This document shows positions 46,569-58,342 of a DNA stretch of 64,000 nt, piece after piece. The notes beneath the pieces were generated by a model. That model saw only the letters and a list, made by a program, of their open reading frames with translations. It was not told the origin of the DNA and made no database searches. Origin of the DNA: Diphasiastrum complanatum (lineage: Eukaryota; Streptophyta; Lycopodiopsida; Lycopodiales; Lycopodiaceae); NCBI GenBank assembly GCA_029204225.1, contig CM055113.1, forward strand, positions 7,533,852 through 7,597,851. The letters are read 5' to 3'. Made by a program: the position numbers and the translations under genes. Each line of letters starts with the position of its first letter. Within the stretch, counting starts at the first letter, position 1.

Positions 46569-47737
46569 TGTTAGCATATTCCAAAGAATCCCCCAAATGT
46601 TGAGCCAAGCTGAAACATAGAGCATCTCTCACCCAAGACCGAGGAGGTCTCAGAAAGAGAAGAGCAGGAAGAAACTGAGAGCCGAGCATTAAAGCCAAGG
46701 ATTACTAGCTACGATTACAGGTTATTTCTATGTGAGCCTACATCGTGAATCCCAGAGAAGGAATGACCATGTGGGAGCTAGTGATATTCCTAGGGAATGT
46801 AAATAAATGTACGCCTCTCTTAAATAAATTTGAGTAAGCCAACTTTTGATGGTGACCTCTAGTGGAAGAGCTATTTCCACTTGTAATTCCTAAACTCGTG
46901 GAATTGCCACTTAGGCTCCACATGGGCACCCCTCTTGCTTATTTAAGGGCCCCCCTCTCTTGTGAGGGAGCTTTATTGTATTGTCATTTCATTTGCATGA
47001 ATGAAGAAGATCCTCCACGAGTTATTGGCAATTTGGAAGCTCCTTGTTTATGGCTATTGTCTTGAGTGATTTCCTATGAACATGCTTTGATTTCTTTTGT
47101 TGTGGATTTAAGTAGATTTCTTGCCTTCTTTTCTTTGCAATGTGGAATGTAGATGTGGATTAGTTTTCTGGCTTCCTGTTTATGTAATTTTCAGCAACCA
47201 GGTAAACTAAATAGGCTGAGATTCTGGTTCAATTCTTGCATATTGACTAACAATCATGTCCTTGATTGTTCTTGGGTATTCCAAGAATCAAGAGATGGGT
47301 ATTTCTTGATTCTTGGGATGCTAGTATGCTGTTAGGTAGTTAGTTTTCTTGTTTCTTGATTGTTGATCTATAGATTAATGTTGATGCCATACTGTTCTCT
47401 GATTTCTTAGAGTAATTTAGTAGACAAAATCACAAATTGCTCTCTTGTTTAGAACGCTGATCTGAATTGAGCAAGGATTGGTTACACGGATTGCAAATCA
47501 TGTAGCTGGAGTGAACGAAATTGTTTCATCCCACCGACAGACTGGGAATACACATGGTAAAGTAATAAAGAACCTTTCTGAAAATAGTTCTAAACAAGAG
47601 GATCTAACTAGATAGAACTGGCTTTTGGAAACGGGCAGAAACACCTAGTTTCTTGAGTAGAAACCTCCTAAGAAGAAGAATTAAACATTGGAAACAAAAA
47701 GAACCGCGTTCACAGACTCTACTAGAATCTGTGAACA
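46569..47737 (+). repeat. 3' LTR of Gypsy-2
   Basis: A 1169-bp LTR paired with 33066-34242. It is followed by AATTG, the second copy of the target duplication. Confidence 0.9.
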
Positions 47738-47742
47738 AATTG

Positions 47743-48337
47743 TTTTGGCTTAATATCAACATAGAGAAAACTATTTATATAGAATTTGTAAAAGAGCAAT
47801 TGTACATGAAAAGCTGCCAACCACCAGATATCATCCTCTAATTGAACACTGAAGTTGAGGCCTTCTGAGTATTCTAAATTTGAAAGTGCTCCATTCATGA
47901 ATGTAAGACTACTTCTCTCTATTTTTTTTGTCTCTTTTTAGTTTCAGAATCATTTAACTTAAGAACAACCATGAACTTGTTATTCTCATTCTCATTTGTG
48001 ATATCGTAAAATTCTATTATGAATGTTTTTAATTGACTAATGTCAATAAACAAATGGTTGGAATTGTCATAAGCTAGACATTCTCCCTTCGAGCAATACA
48101 CCTCATTGATTCAAAATGGAATACCCACGTGCTTTGGTCTAACATGTTTCTTTTTCTTCTAAGATGAAATATTCGTGGTATTGCAAAAAATTTTATACCT
48201 ACTTGTGCAAATGCTCCCTGTATCATCTTAAACATTCTAGCATATGCTTCTCTAGTGATGCTAGAAAAATCACATGCCCCCTGGACTAATGTAATGTCCA
48301 GTATTTTTCCAACTTTAGGTGAAAAACTCAGATCCAA
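47743..48337 (-). pseudogene. Upstream half of the split transposase-like locus
   Basis: On the minus strand, 48337-48074 encodes DLSFSPKVGKILDITLVQGA and ITREAYARMFKMIQGAFAQV, and 48101-47919 continues in another frame (ISQLKTFIIEFYDITNENEN). Past the Gypsy-2 insertion the sequence resumes at 33065. The composition is protein-like, but frameshifts and stops abound. The family is not recognised. The link to 32721-33065 rests on the target duplication. Confidence 0.4.
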
Positions 48338-49095
48338 ATGACCTAATTTTGCCCTTTAATCTTTAGGTAATTTGGATAGCACATCTAGTTTCACTACCAA
48401 TGTAAAATCATGCATTAACTACACATAGAAGATGAAAGCTTAATAGAACTTGTCATAACCACTTAGATATTATATGCTACTATCCTTATCCATGCAACAC
48501 ATTTGAATTCATAGACATAAGAAAATCAAATTCAAATGCACAAGATCTCACTATATCACCACCAAAATTGCAAGAGATTGATGTAGAAACCAAAAGAGAA
48601 AATTGCCAAATAAACTCAACTTAGCTAGTTGAAATTTTCAAACTTCATTCATAATGCTATTAGTAATTGAAGCCTTAATTTTATTCGTTATGTTATTGTT
48701 AACAATGATTTCATAGACTTAATAGTTAAAATATAACCTAATGATTTTCCAGTGGAATTTTCAATGGCCAAATGGTCTTCAACAACCAATGTAGCTTTGC
48801 ATAGCAAATATCATGTTCAAAAAATTGTCGATAAAGACTTGGACACTCATTATATTGATTGCAGTACATTATAAAAAAGAAAAAAAAGTTGGAATAAATA
48901 ACTAATAAAACTAGTGATTGCATTGAATATATGAAACTAAGAATGTCCACGATATCAACAAGATGTGCAAGGAACAACGTTCCATCAAAGGTTGCACGCC
49001 ATTTTCCAATATTTGTGTATCCAATGTGTGTTTCATTGCCAATCCTTGGCCAAATTGATGGATTGGAATGCTAGAAATAGATTCACTAATGGTGC
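48338..49095. other. AT-rich stretch without recognisable genes
   Basis: Nothing convincing is seen. The right end (48950-49095) may hold very degraded N-terminal sequence of the CACTA transposase. I found no matching left CACTA terminus. Confidence 0.4.
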
Positions 49096-50960
49096 ATGAG
49101 AATACCATGTTGTCATATTGCTAGAAATTTAAAACACGTCGATAACCAGTGGGCTATATTTTTTACAAAGCCAAGACATTTGATACTTGGGTTGGCTGTT
49201 GATAGTGTTAATCCTCAGGGCCATCGATCTTCTACTTGGACAACATGGCCAGTGATGCTTGTGAAATACAACATACCTTCATGCATGGCAATAAAAAATG
49301 GTCATATTTTATTTGCTCTCATCATTCATGGTCGTTATAAGATAAAAAACATAGATGTCTATCTTGAACCTATTATTGAGGAGTTGCAAATTCCTTGGAT
49401 AGGGATTCATGTGTATGCCATTTCATGTCCTATCATGAGAATTTGAATTAAAATCTATTTTGATGTGGACGATGAACGATTATCTTGAATTGGATAAGTG
49501 AAGCGATTGTTTCACTTCAAGATACCATGGTTGTAATATATGTGGAAGTGATCTCCCTGCATGATCCCCACATGATATGCAAAACATCTTAGGAAGTTCT
49601 AGATTCTGACAATCATAAGTATCTTCCATTTGACCATAGTCTTCACAAAAATCATTTATGTCTACTAGGAGACAAAGTGGAGGACCGCTTCCTACACCGG
49701 AAAGATTAATAAGTAAAGATTGGCTTGAGAATTGAAACAATGCAACAGAAAATTCCACTGGAAGGCATGAAAAGGCTATCCATATTTTAGACACTCCTAT
49801 ATTTGGATGACATTAAGAATAACTCATTTATTGGATCCAATGCACATTTTCAAAAATGTGGGTCTGTCATTATGGAAGCACTTCAATGAGTTAGAAGCTT
49901 TGCATGCACGAGTCCTTGAAGAACTAAAAGATTTTGATCAAATAAGATACTTGTGGACTAAAGATGTACTAGAGTCTAGGGCAAGATCAACTCTTGTTCC
50001 ATGGATTTTATCGAAGGAGGAGAGTAGTAATTTAAAGGAAATTATTTGACATCAACAATTTTCCACTCGATACACAAGGTCTATAAGAGAGGCATTTACC
50101 ATAGACAACAAATTATCTAAATTAAATCTCATGATTGACACAGGATGATATAGGTTTATATATTTGATGTCTTCAACTAGTGACACATATAATCAAGTAT
50201 GATTGTGTGAACTCTCATAATAAATAAGCTATTTTATTTTATAGCATGTATTTATGGTGGCATTGAAAGGGTGTTTGACCGAAGATATATAAAATGTTAT
50301 CTCAAAATTGTTGACCTTTGCAAGGTATTTCTCATGAGTGTTAACTTCATTTAAATGAGCACATTTCACATATTTGTTAATGACCATTTTGTATTTTTGC
50401 ATGCGACAAATATACAGATGGATATCTTCAAAAGACATAATTATAGGAGATATAGAACGCATTCATCTCAAAGCTATTGAGATTGTTTGTGATTTTGAGA
50501 GAGTTTACTCTCCATCATTCATGGACATCCAAATTCACCTTTTGGTTCACCTTGTTGATGAGGTGGAGCTAGCAGGTCCTGTGAATTGAAGATGGATGTT
50601 TTTTTTGGGACATTTTATAAAAGTCCTAGAATTGTATTCACCAAAAAAGTGCATGTAGAAGGAAGTATGGCTGAAGGTTAGATGGCACAAGTCTTTATTT
50701 TATATTACTGAGTACTTGAAGCAATTAAATCTGGGAGTTCCAAAATTGCGGCATGATAGTGATGAGGAGAGCAACAAACTAGAGAACATTCCAGAAGGAA
50801 ACAAAATGCTTGTGATATTTTCTAAGTTTACGAGAGACACGGATTGTATGTTTATGTTATACAATACACAAGACTATCATCTTGAATTGATTTATATGAA
50901 ATATACAAAGAGAAATGAAATATTGACTGATTTATATAGTTTGTTTCTACACGTATAGCC
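49096..50960 (+). pseudogene. CACTA (En/Spm) TNP2-like transposase with DUF4218-like part
   Basis: This is the remnant of the transposase that moves CACTA DNA transposons. The plus strand has LGLAVDSVNPQG, TWPVMLVKYNIPS and IDVYLEPIIEEL (49180-49390), typical of the TNP2 core. A degraded Cys-x2-Cys segment follows, then LLDPMHIFKNVGLSLWKHF (49830-49890), a DUF4218-like stretch SPSFMDIQIHLLVHLVDEVE with LAGPVN (50505-50587), a stop, and VHVEGSMAEG (50650). Multiple stops and frameshifts make it non-functional. The N-terminus is not visible. Confidence 0.82.
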
Positions 50961-51439
50961 CTTTATCCTGATGGACGTGGTTATTTATCATGCACACTAA
51001 GACAAAAAAAAAATTTAAATATCAAGCTCAAAGATGCAACAACAAACAATCATGATAAAGACGTCGAAGCGATCACGATATGGAAAATCATGCAGAAGAG
51101 AATCCACATAATGAAGAAGATGAAAGAATTTATTATTTCATGGAGCCAAACTAGCATGATGATAGGGATTCCAATGACAATGATGGAAGAGTCGAAAGTG
51201 AAATTAATAAAAATATTAATGATGATAATAATAATCTTCCAACAAGAGTGGACCATTTGTTTGAAAAAATTAGACTACTAGATGAGTGTGGAAGTGACGC
51301 AAATGATCAAGAAGATGAACTAGAGGCACCTACGTCCATTTCAAGATGTATGTATAAGGACTTCAACTACGTAAGAAACAGAGAATTTCCGGATTTATGT
51401 TACACATTTTTCAAAAGATATTTCTAGCAACACAATTTT

Positions 51440-52005
51440 CAAAAAAAAATTATTTCTATATGTTCAAAACGAAAAATTCTAACCAAACTTACATTAAATG
51501 TAATGTCATTGGGCGAAGTTCCAAACGTTGTTTTTTTAAAAAGAGGATTCGGGTTTTCTTCTGCTAGAAGACACCCCAAGTGACACTAATTTTGAATGTC
51601 GTTGGGCGATGTTCACTTCCCTTTGCTAAAATGTGATTATCAATCAATCATCTTTCCAGTTTTTCCCTACAAGCTTTCTATAGCGTCGCCCAACGACGTC
51701 TATTTGGTATAGTCGCTAAAGCATCTCTAAAATGTCGCTGAAAGTGACTCTTTTGCAGTGACATTTCCTACAGCATCGCGCGGCAACAATAATCGTCACT
51801 AGATGTCGATGAAATGTTGCTGAAATATCGTTAAAGTAACTATCGCAAGCGACGATTATAATAGTTGTCAGTCAACGGAAAATAATCTCATAGCGGCATT
51901 TATAAAAAAAAATAATTGTCGCCAAAATAGTCACGGAGCAACGTTTAATTTAGTCACAATTAATGTCGCTAACTTTCGTCGCTATGCACTCTTTTTGTAG
52001 TAGTG
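51440..52005 (+). repeat. CACTA 3' subterminal repeats and terminal inverted repeat
   Basis: The sequence ends CTTTTTGTAGTAGTG at 52005, whose complement CACTACTACAAAAAG is a classic CACTA terminus. The preceding 500 bp are rich in GTCGCT/AGCGAC words in both orientations, as expected of transposase-binding subterminal repeats. The next three bases, TAA (52006-52008), would be the target duplication. The partner end was not found. Confidence 0.8.
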
Positions 52006-52521
52006 TAACCTGGTGAATACCAATGGAAGCCCTTTATTTTTTTTATCTTGTTTTCATGAAACCTAGGATTTCCCTCATAAAGGTTCCAAATGGTTGTTCT
52101 CTCTCTCTCTCTCCATCTGTCTACTTTTGATATTAACAGAATTCAATATTTCAATATTTCACTGGAAATCAAACATAACGAGCTAATATTACCAAATTTG
52201 GTCTAGTCTAAATCTAAGTACAAGATTCCATGAGATGGGTCATAGTCCATCTATTATTTTGCCTATTGGAAGAGAAGAATTGAACTCTTGGTTTATGTGA
52301 TTGTGTCGATCAGTGTTACTAATCTAACATAACTTTGCTATGAGTAAAGCAAAAATAACAAGTTGTGTAGATGCTATATGCTTGCAATGAAACTCTTCAT
52401 AAAGTACGTTTGGTTGGAGAGAAAACACAACGGGAAAACTCCCTTGCGGGTTCTTAGAAAGCAAAAGCATGGAAAAGATTTGTATCAATCGGAGTCGGAG
52501 TCTGAAACAATGTTGGCTTAA
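52006..52521. other. Spacer 3' of the RBR gene
   Basis: Contains a short CT run near 52100. Presumably it includes the 3' UTR of the minus-strand RBR gene at its right end. Nothing else is seen. Confidence 0.45.
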
Positions 52522-54262
52522 TCATCGCCAGTCGCAAGTAGGCTCCCCGCGGTGGATTCTTGCAAATCTGCTTCGGTAGTAGAATTTGTTTCCACACCTG
52601 CCAAACAATGTAGAGGAAATACTTCTATAAGAAGATTGCAAATATATTCAAAGAGTTATTAATTGTACCTATGAGTAATTCGAGAAATGGGCAAAGCACA
52701 AGGAAGATCATTTCATTCGTGGGCAGTTCCTCACAAGCAGATGATACGGTTGCACCCAGATATGAGCTCAATAACTCGACCACATTTACCGCATCGCTGC
52801 CAATTCTCCCTTTCTGCTAATTGAAGCAGTTCATTATCTCCAAAGGCCCCGGGAGCCCCGGGAGTCACAGGTTTATCTTGATACTCGGAACAGGTGCGAT
52901 CTACATGCCAGGGCACCATACATTCGATGCAGAACTCGCGATGACATGCCTCACATTTAACGCTCCCCACAGCAGTCGTATGCGGGTGTCCTGAGCTGGT
53001 TGACCGTTCGGAAATGTCACATTCTGGCTTTAACATAAGGCTTGAGCAGTCAGGATAAGGGCAGTACAGCCGCTCTGTTTCGGGTATCGCGGCTTCAATC
53101 TGTCGCGTAGTGAGAATCCGCAATGAGTTTGCCGACAGAAGTACGGAACATTGATTGGGAGTCAGAATATTGCCACATGAAGAGCTGTAGTAGAAAGGAC
53201 ATCTTACAAACAGATAACCAAGACGACAGCAGGCCTCTGCATGCTTGGAAATGCAGATGTTGCAAAATCTATGGCGACAACCTGCCACAGAGTGATTGCA
53301 AGTTAGATTATATCCAATGTTTCACCTATCGAATTGCAAAATTTGTTGCATTGCTAAGGGAATGAATTAATGAGACAGTGGACCACTTTTTTTGCATGGA
53401 CCAAAATGATGCATAAAATGTGCAAATTGTTCTTCCAACTTTCGCTTCCTCGCAATAGTAGTTCCATCATGATAGATATTCGTGTGCGAGCACCTTGCTC
53501 AAGCCTCAAAAGCTTTAATAATATGGCCTCAATATACCCGAGTTTCGTTGCTCAATCTTCAACGATATAAATGTTACTAGCTAGAAGCCTAGAACCGAAC
53601 AGAGAGTTCTACAACAAACTAGAATCTTACCTTCTGCATTGAAAAAGAGAGTCGCAGGTTTTTTCTCCATGCAAATCCGGCAGACTTCCCTGTGCTCACT
53701 GTTGCAGTCAACTACCTCTTTCTGACGCTCTACAAGACCTGCAAAACAGATAGCCAGGACGTTAGGGACAGAATAAGATACAGATGATAGACAATCCAAA
53801 TTTCGAGCAATTATACTAGCAGCTACGAGTGAAAATAGGTATACAGTCTGAAGAATCAAAGTAGCAATGAGGACAATCCATATAGCTTGAAATCAGATAT
53901 ACATTCTGATCAAAAATCAAACTAGTAGGAGGGCTATCCATTTCGAAGAAAAATCCAGGAATCTTGAAAGCCATTGGGCTTGGCAAGACTAAAGCAGGGC
54001 AAGAATTAATTACTAATTGCTACATTTGGATATCGACAGTTGTGTATCGTTAGAAATGTGATATACCATTGCTACTACGTAATAAGCAATCGGTCGACTC
54101 TTTCTTCGAGTCTTGATCTGGAGCTAGATGCGCATCCTGTGCTTCAACGTCTCTCGCGTTCTCCATCTCCACTGTTTGTGTCTGAGCATCCTGTGCTTCA
54201 ACGTCTCTCGCGTTCTCCATCTCCACTATTTGTGTGTTTGCGGCTGCTGCCAAGTCGTCCAT
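52522..54262 (-). CDS. RBR-type E3 ubiquitin ligase (RING1-IBR-RING2), four exons
   Basis: RBR proteins pass ubiquitin from an E2 enzyme to a RING2 cysteine and then to a target. The exons on the minus strand are 54262-54067, 53738-53631, 53281-52735 and 52597-52522, all with GT-AG introns and consistent phase, giving 308 residues. RING1: C85, C88, C103, H105, C108, C111, C129, C137. IBR: C175, C180, C211, C214, C219, C222, H227, C232. RING2: C265, C268, the GCN catalytic cysteine C278, C283 and C285. The usual FCYxC ligands are Y290 and S293 instead, so RING2 zinc binding may be impaired. The last donor (TT followed by GTGAGG) is weak; without it the protein stops at 52731. It may be a real host gene or a young pseudogene. 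Confidence 0.8.
54132..54239 (-). repeat. 54-bp tandem duplication in RBR exon 1
   Basis: Two adjacent 54-bp units (starting at 54132 and 54186) encode the 18-residue acidic repeat TQxVEMENARDVEAQDAx in the N-terminal tail. The repeat keeps the frame. Confidence 0.88.
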
Positions 54263-55204
54263 TCAATCGTCTCCCACAGGCTTGTGAGGGTGGAAAAGCA
54301 GCTCCCGTTCACTTTTGCACAGAATAATAAGCTGACCTTTATAGCCTAAAAGAATTAATAACCTAAAAGAATTAGATATAAGGTTCCCTAATAGAATTAA
54401 TAACCTCCAGATTTTTTCAGAGTGTATTTGAAGGATGCCTTAAATGGCATATTATTGCACCTGAATTTATTGCACTTGAATTTATGGAGCAGTATACATT
54501 ACACATTTGTAAGTTAATGTTATTATTATTTTTAAATGACTAAAGCACCTTACAAAAAGATTGAAATTTTTATTTTAATAAAGTTGCACAATTCAAAACT
54601 TGCTATTTTTGAAAAGTCAAAAAAATCCAAATTTGCTAGATTTAAAAACGTATCTAAAAATAAACAACAAAAATATTAAATTTTTTTTTGGAGGTTATTA
54701 CGAAGGGGAAGGCCCACGGGCGGCGGCGGGGCCTACGCTATACTTAACACAATGTCATATAGCTATTAGCCTCTCTCTCATATATGTGATTCATGGTGGT
54801 TTCACAATAGAGGGCAACATCCGTTACATGGCCAATGTATCTTATTACCCCGTTTTGCTATCTTGACAAGTGACAAGACATGCAATGGATCATCCACCTT
54901 TGAGTTCTATTCAACCTAAGATGCCAGTCTACTCAACTCTACTTTTAATGTTACATTTCTTGGTTAACATGAACAAATCTTTCAATGTCAAATAATGTCC
55001 ATGGACACCCTTGCGTGTGCGCTTCATAATTTTAGTTGGGCGCCGACGTAAGTGTGTTATCCCCTATACCGTGCAAGAGCGCTGGAGTCACTAGCATGCC
55101 TCCACAGCTCGTCGCTCCAACGTTGGCTCCCTATTACCCAACATTGGTTTGGTGAAAAAAACACCTATAATTAATCGATGTTACCATATTATTGACTCAT
55201 AATT
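54263..55204. other. Upstream region of the RBR gene
   Basis: Presumed promoter and 5' UTR of the RBR gene near 54263-54500; no clear TATA box was identified. A GC-rich patch (GGGCGGCGGCGGGGCC) lies near 54718 in otherwise AT-rich DNA. No other gene. Confidence 0.45.
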
Positions 55205-55920
55205 ATTATCTATGTTACAAGTGCTTGGGCATACACACAATATACAATTAGTTGATCCTCAATCTTTGATTCTTCTTGGATGTAGCTCCTTTGCTCTTGG
55301 TTGAAGAGTACTTGATCATCTCCATCATGGATAGAAAGTCTAACCATCCTTGCATTGAAGTGTTGTCTCCTATTCTCCTCGGCCATGAGGACACCTTGGA
55401 GGTCTTCAAGTGATGGAATCTTGCTCATTATGGCATATCTTGCACCAAGTTAGAGAAATCTACACAAAGGCCATTCAAGATTAGCTATACAAGCTCATAT
55501 TCCTTTATAGATTCTCCTATAAAGGAAAGTTCTTTGTTTAACTCCCTGACCCTTAGAACATATGAATGAGCACTCTTTCTCTTCTTTTGATAACTTTGAA
55601 AGATTTGATGCTTTTAAGGCAAGCAATCTTGTAGTGTTATTTGACTCATAAACCTTTTGAAGGGACTCCCAAGCCTCTTGGGCCAAGGTACATTCTCCTA
55701 CTTCCTTTAGGAGTTCATTGGCTACATTCATTTTAATACAGTGAAGGGCTAGTTTGAACCTCTTCTTGTATTTAGTAGATTCTTGAGGGTGGATAGGTTC
55801 ATCCTCATCCCCACTCATTATATCCATCAAGTCTTGCATTACAAAGATTGGTTCCTTAAGATTCAACAATCCCAACTCTCCAGATTCCTGAAACCATACC
55901 ATATCATAAGAGTACATCAT
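55205..55920 (-). pseudogene. Copia gag fragment
   Basis: The minus strand encodes VMQDLMDIMSGDEDEP, FKLALHCIKMNVANELLKEV, LAQEAWESLQKVYESNNTTR and, after frameshifts, IPSLEDLQGVLMAEENRRQ to 55210. It is a UBN2-type gag close to Copia-1. The normal N-terminus (SNYSTWKVRM-type motif) is missing and replaced by unrelated residues. The fragment ends before any zinc knuckle. No LTR is attached. Confidence 0.82.
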
Positions 55921-56846
55921 GAGAATGCATTACAATTCTTAAAAGACACATGAGTTGTTCCTAAAAGTCCTTTCTATCTGGAAATTTCTAGACTTTTACA
56001 ACTCACACACGGTGCCAATATAAGGATTGTAATTTAATAAATGCCCTTACTTTAAACATGGCACAAATTGTCATTCCAAAGTTAGGGTCCCAATCTAGAA
56101 TACGTCTAGATTTTCCTCTTAAGTTCTAATCTAGAATAACTTAAGATCTACCAGAACCTCATTTGAAGTTCTAACTTTTGGCAAACAACTATCCAACTCT
56201 CCTGAGTCTTCCGAGATAGCATTTCATCCTTTCCGAACGGGAAAAGATAAGCCCAAAAGTTTTCGTGTATTCTATGCACACCCATCTGTAAAAGAATCCA
56301 AAATGACTCATAAATGTTGTGACTTATAAGCAATACATTTCAACAATAATATCCATAAATAATATTTCTATTGTAAATTTACAACAACTAACTCAGAAGT
56401 AACGCTTTTGACTCGGTTAGCTGTATCGGATTTAGAAAATGTTTACATGTTTCGGTGTGGTACCAAAACAGCACATTTAGTCTGATTCTAAATCAATTCT
56501 AGGTTAGTAAGCAATTCTCAATGCAAAATTACTATAACCCAGCGAGAAATTCTCTCAACACAATTCTCATCAATATGCCTATGTACCAACCACTAGTTTA
56601 TGCATGCAAATAAACTTAGTTCAAGGAATACTTTGTAGATCCATAGGATCAAAAGTTTGTACAAAAGGTTTTAATGATCCCACAAAGATTCACTATATAG
56701 CATATCTCTACAGATATCCTGATCTGTACACAACACTTTCATAACCGAGAATCCTATAACTCGGTTATCCTCTAAGAGATAATATTTCTCAAAGAGTGCT
56801 ATTTCACAACCAAAATCTCAACTGGAGATTCACTCAAAAAAAATAC
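55921..56846. other. AT-rich spacer
   Basis: No gene or clear element end is seen. It may include leader sequence of the Copia scrap at its left edge. Confidence 0.4.
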
Positions 56847-57102
56847 TGTAAACACTTGGAGGGTATAAGTATACCTGCTGGGCTCTCACTAGTGTATGCT
56901 TGATAGCATGACCTATGGCAGGATGCTATTGGTGTGATGCCATACTCCTCTTTGTGATTGATCCATAGCTTGGGGGCTAGATCCGTTTGATCTAGGTTTG
57001 GTTGGGTTGGTTTGTCCACCATCAGATTCCCTTGTGTTGCTTGTGATTGGCATGCTTAGAATAGGATCCTTGGATTGAGGACTTTACATTGGTATCAGAG
57101 CC
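56847..57102 (+). mobile_element. Short LTR with primer-binding site (small LTR element)
   Basis: The ends TGTAAA (56847) and TTTACA (57088) are inverted. The primer site TGGTATCAGAGCC at 57090-57102 is a perfect-looking initiator-Met match. The LTR would be only 242 bp. No gag or pol follows in the next kilobase, so it is either a decayed Copia or a miniature (TRIM/SMART-like) element. Confidence 0.6.
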
Positions 57103-58152
57103 AATTCTAAGCTTGTATTAAGCCGTTGATTTGGGTTCAAGAGAAATCTCGAATTGTGGGGATTTTTCCATTGTGTGATATGGAATCCTGACACTTTTAC
57201 GAAAATTCAATGGAGTATGCAACGAAGTGGTAAAAGTGCGGATTATTCTTCCCGTGGATTTTCTTGTTTGAAGTGTAATCGGTTGTGTGGTAAGTGCACT
57301 ACCAGATATACAATCGGTATACTACCAAGTATACAATCGGTTCGATTTTTAGACACTTCATATTGGTTTTCAAGAAGTAAAGTTCCGTTTTCTTGAGTCA
57401 CTTGAGTTTCCATTTACTTCATTTAGGAACACTTTTTTGTTAGCAACGGGATCAATAAGAGTATATGATGGTTTTTTTTCAGCTTTTTGTTCTTTACACA
57501 GTGATTTAAGGTGGGTTTGTTGGCTGTCTTCTACTTTTTATTGAGCCAGTTTTGGCTTGAATCGGAGAAAAAGTAGGAAAAGAAACACAATAGAGACTAA
57601 TCATTGGTTGAGAGTGTTGGTGGTTTTTACAAGATTTGCAAGGCAGTTCCTTTTTATTTAAAAGTTTATGCTGGAGTTTTTTTTTGTTTATTAGTGTTTT
57701 GCAGGGAGGAGTAATTCAGTAAAGCCATCTTTGTGATGGTATGAACTACTGCAAAGCCCATCCTGTGGTTAAGGAGGGGTAGCCTACAAATCGGTGTTTT
57801 GGAAAAATTTGGACAGCATGTACCCTGTTTTTCAGCTATGATAGAACCTGTGCATATGTGAATCTGTAAAAATTACTTGCTTATGCATTTGTCAAACACA
57901 AACTGAGGATTAAGCAAACTTTACAGTGACCTAAAGCTATTCTTACTGCAAAAACAGCAGTAGGAAGAGATTTTTGCATAGAAAATGCATTTTTGAACTT
58001 CTGATTTCTTCTGACGTCAAGGTTCAGACTTTAGGAGAATGGAATAACTATAAAGTCGCCGTATTTTCATCTTTAATCTGCAATAAACAGCAGAAGAAAT
58101 GTATGGAATGTTTCAAGAAGAACAAAAGCTGGAAACTTCTGTTTCAAAAACA
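57103..58152. other. Internal region of the small LTR element, non-coding
   Basis: No ORF of interest. A 22-bp phrase containing TATACAATCGGT is duplicated near 57305 and 57327. Confidence 0.4.
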
Positions 58153-58342
58153 ACACAAGGGAACCTGATGGTGGACAAACCAACCCAACCAAATCTAGAT
58201 CGAACGGATCTAGCCCCCAAGTTGTGCATCAATTACAAAGAGGAGTATGGCATCACACCAGCAGCATCCTGCCACAGGTCATGTTATCAAGCATACACTA
58301 GTGAGAGCCCAGTAGATATACTTATACCCTCCAAGGCCCATG
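58153..58342 (-). repeat. Inverted partial copy of the 56847 LTR
   Basis: Reverse-complement match to 56857-57035, from AACACAAGGGAACCTGATGG through ATACTTATACCCTCCAAG, with few differences. Together the arms form an inverted repeat of about 180 bp separated by 1.1 kb. A second fragment of the same LTR family in the opposite orientation is the simplest reading. Confidence 0.8.

Larger units (their letters stand above)
33066..47737 (+). mobile_element. Gypsy-2, 14.7-kb LTR retrotransposon with nested insertions
   Basis: LTRs at 33066-34242 and 46569-47737 share TGTTAGCA starts and GAACA ends and are flanked by the same 5 bp, AATTG (33061-33065 and 47738-47742). The internal region has a primer-site candidate, a long leader with two repeat arrays, gag, a protease-like segment, then nested Copia-D, Copia-C and a solo LTR, and a conserved 3' end. 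No Gypsy RT or integrase is visible, as in Gypsy-1. Confidence 0.9.

Noticed and set aside
49480-49794. 104-codon minus-strand ORF with a Cys-x2-Cys motif
   Set aside because: The plus strand reads better as continuous TNP2-like sequence with frameshifts.
53123-53365. Plus-strand ORFs over the RBR gene
   Set aside because: Antisense shadows; the minus-strand exons have correct splice sites and conserved cysteines.
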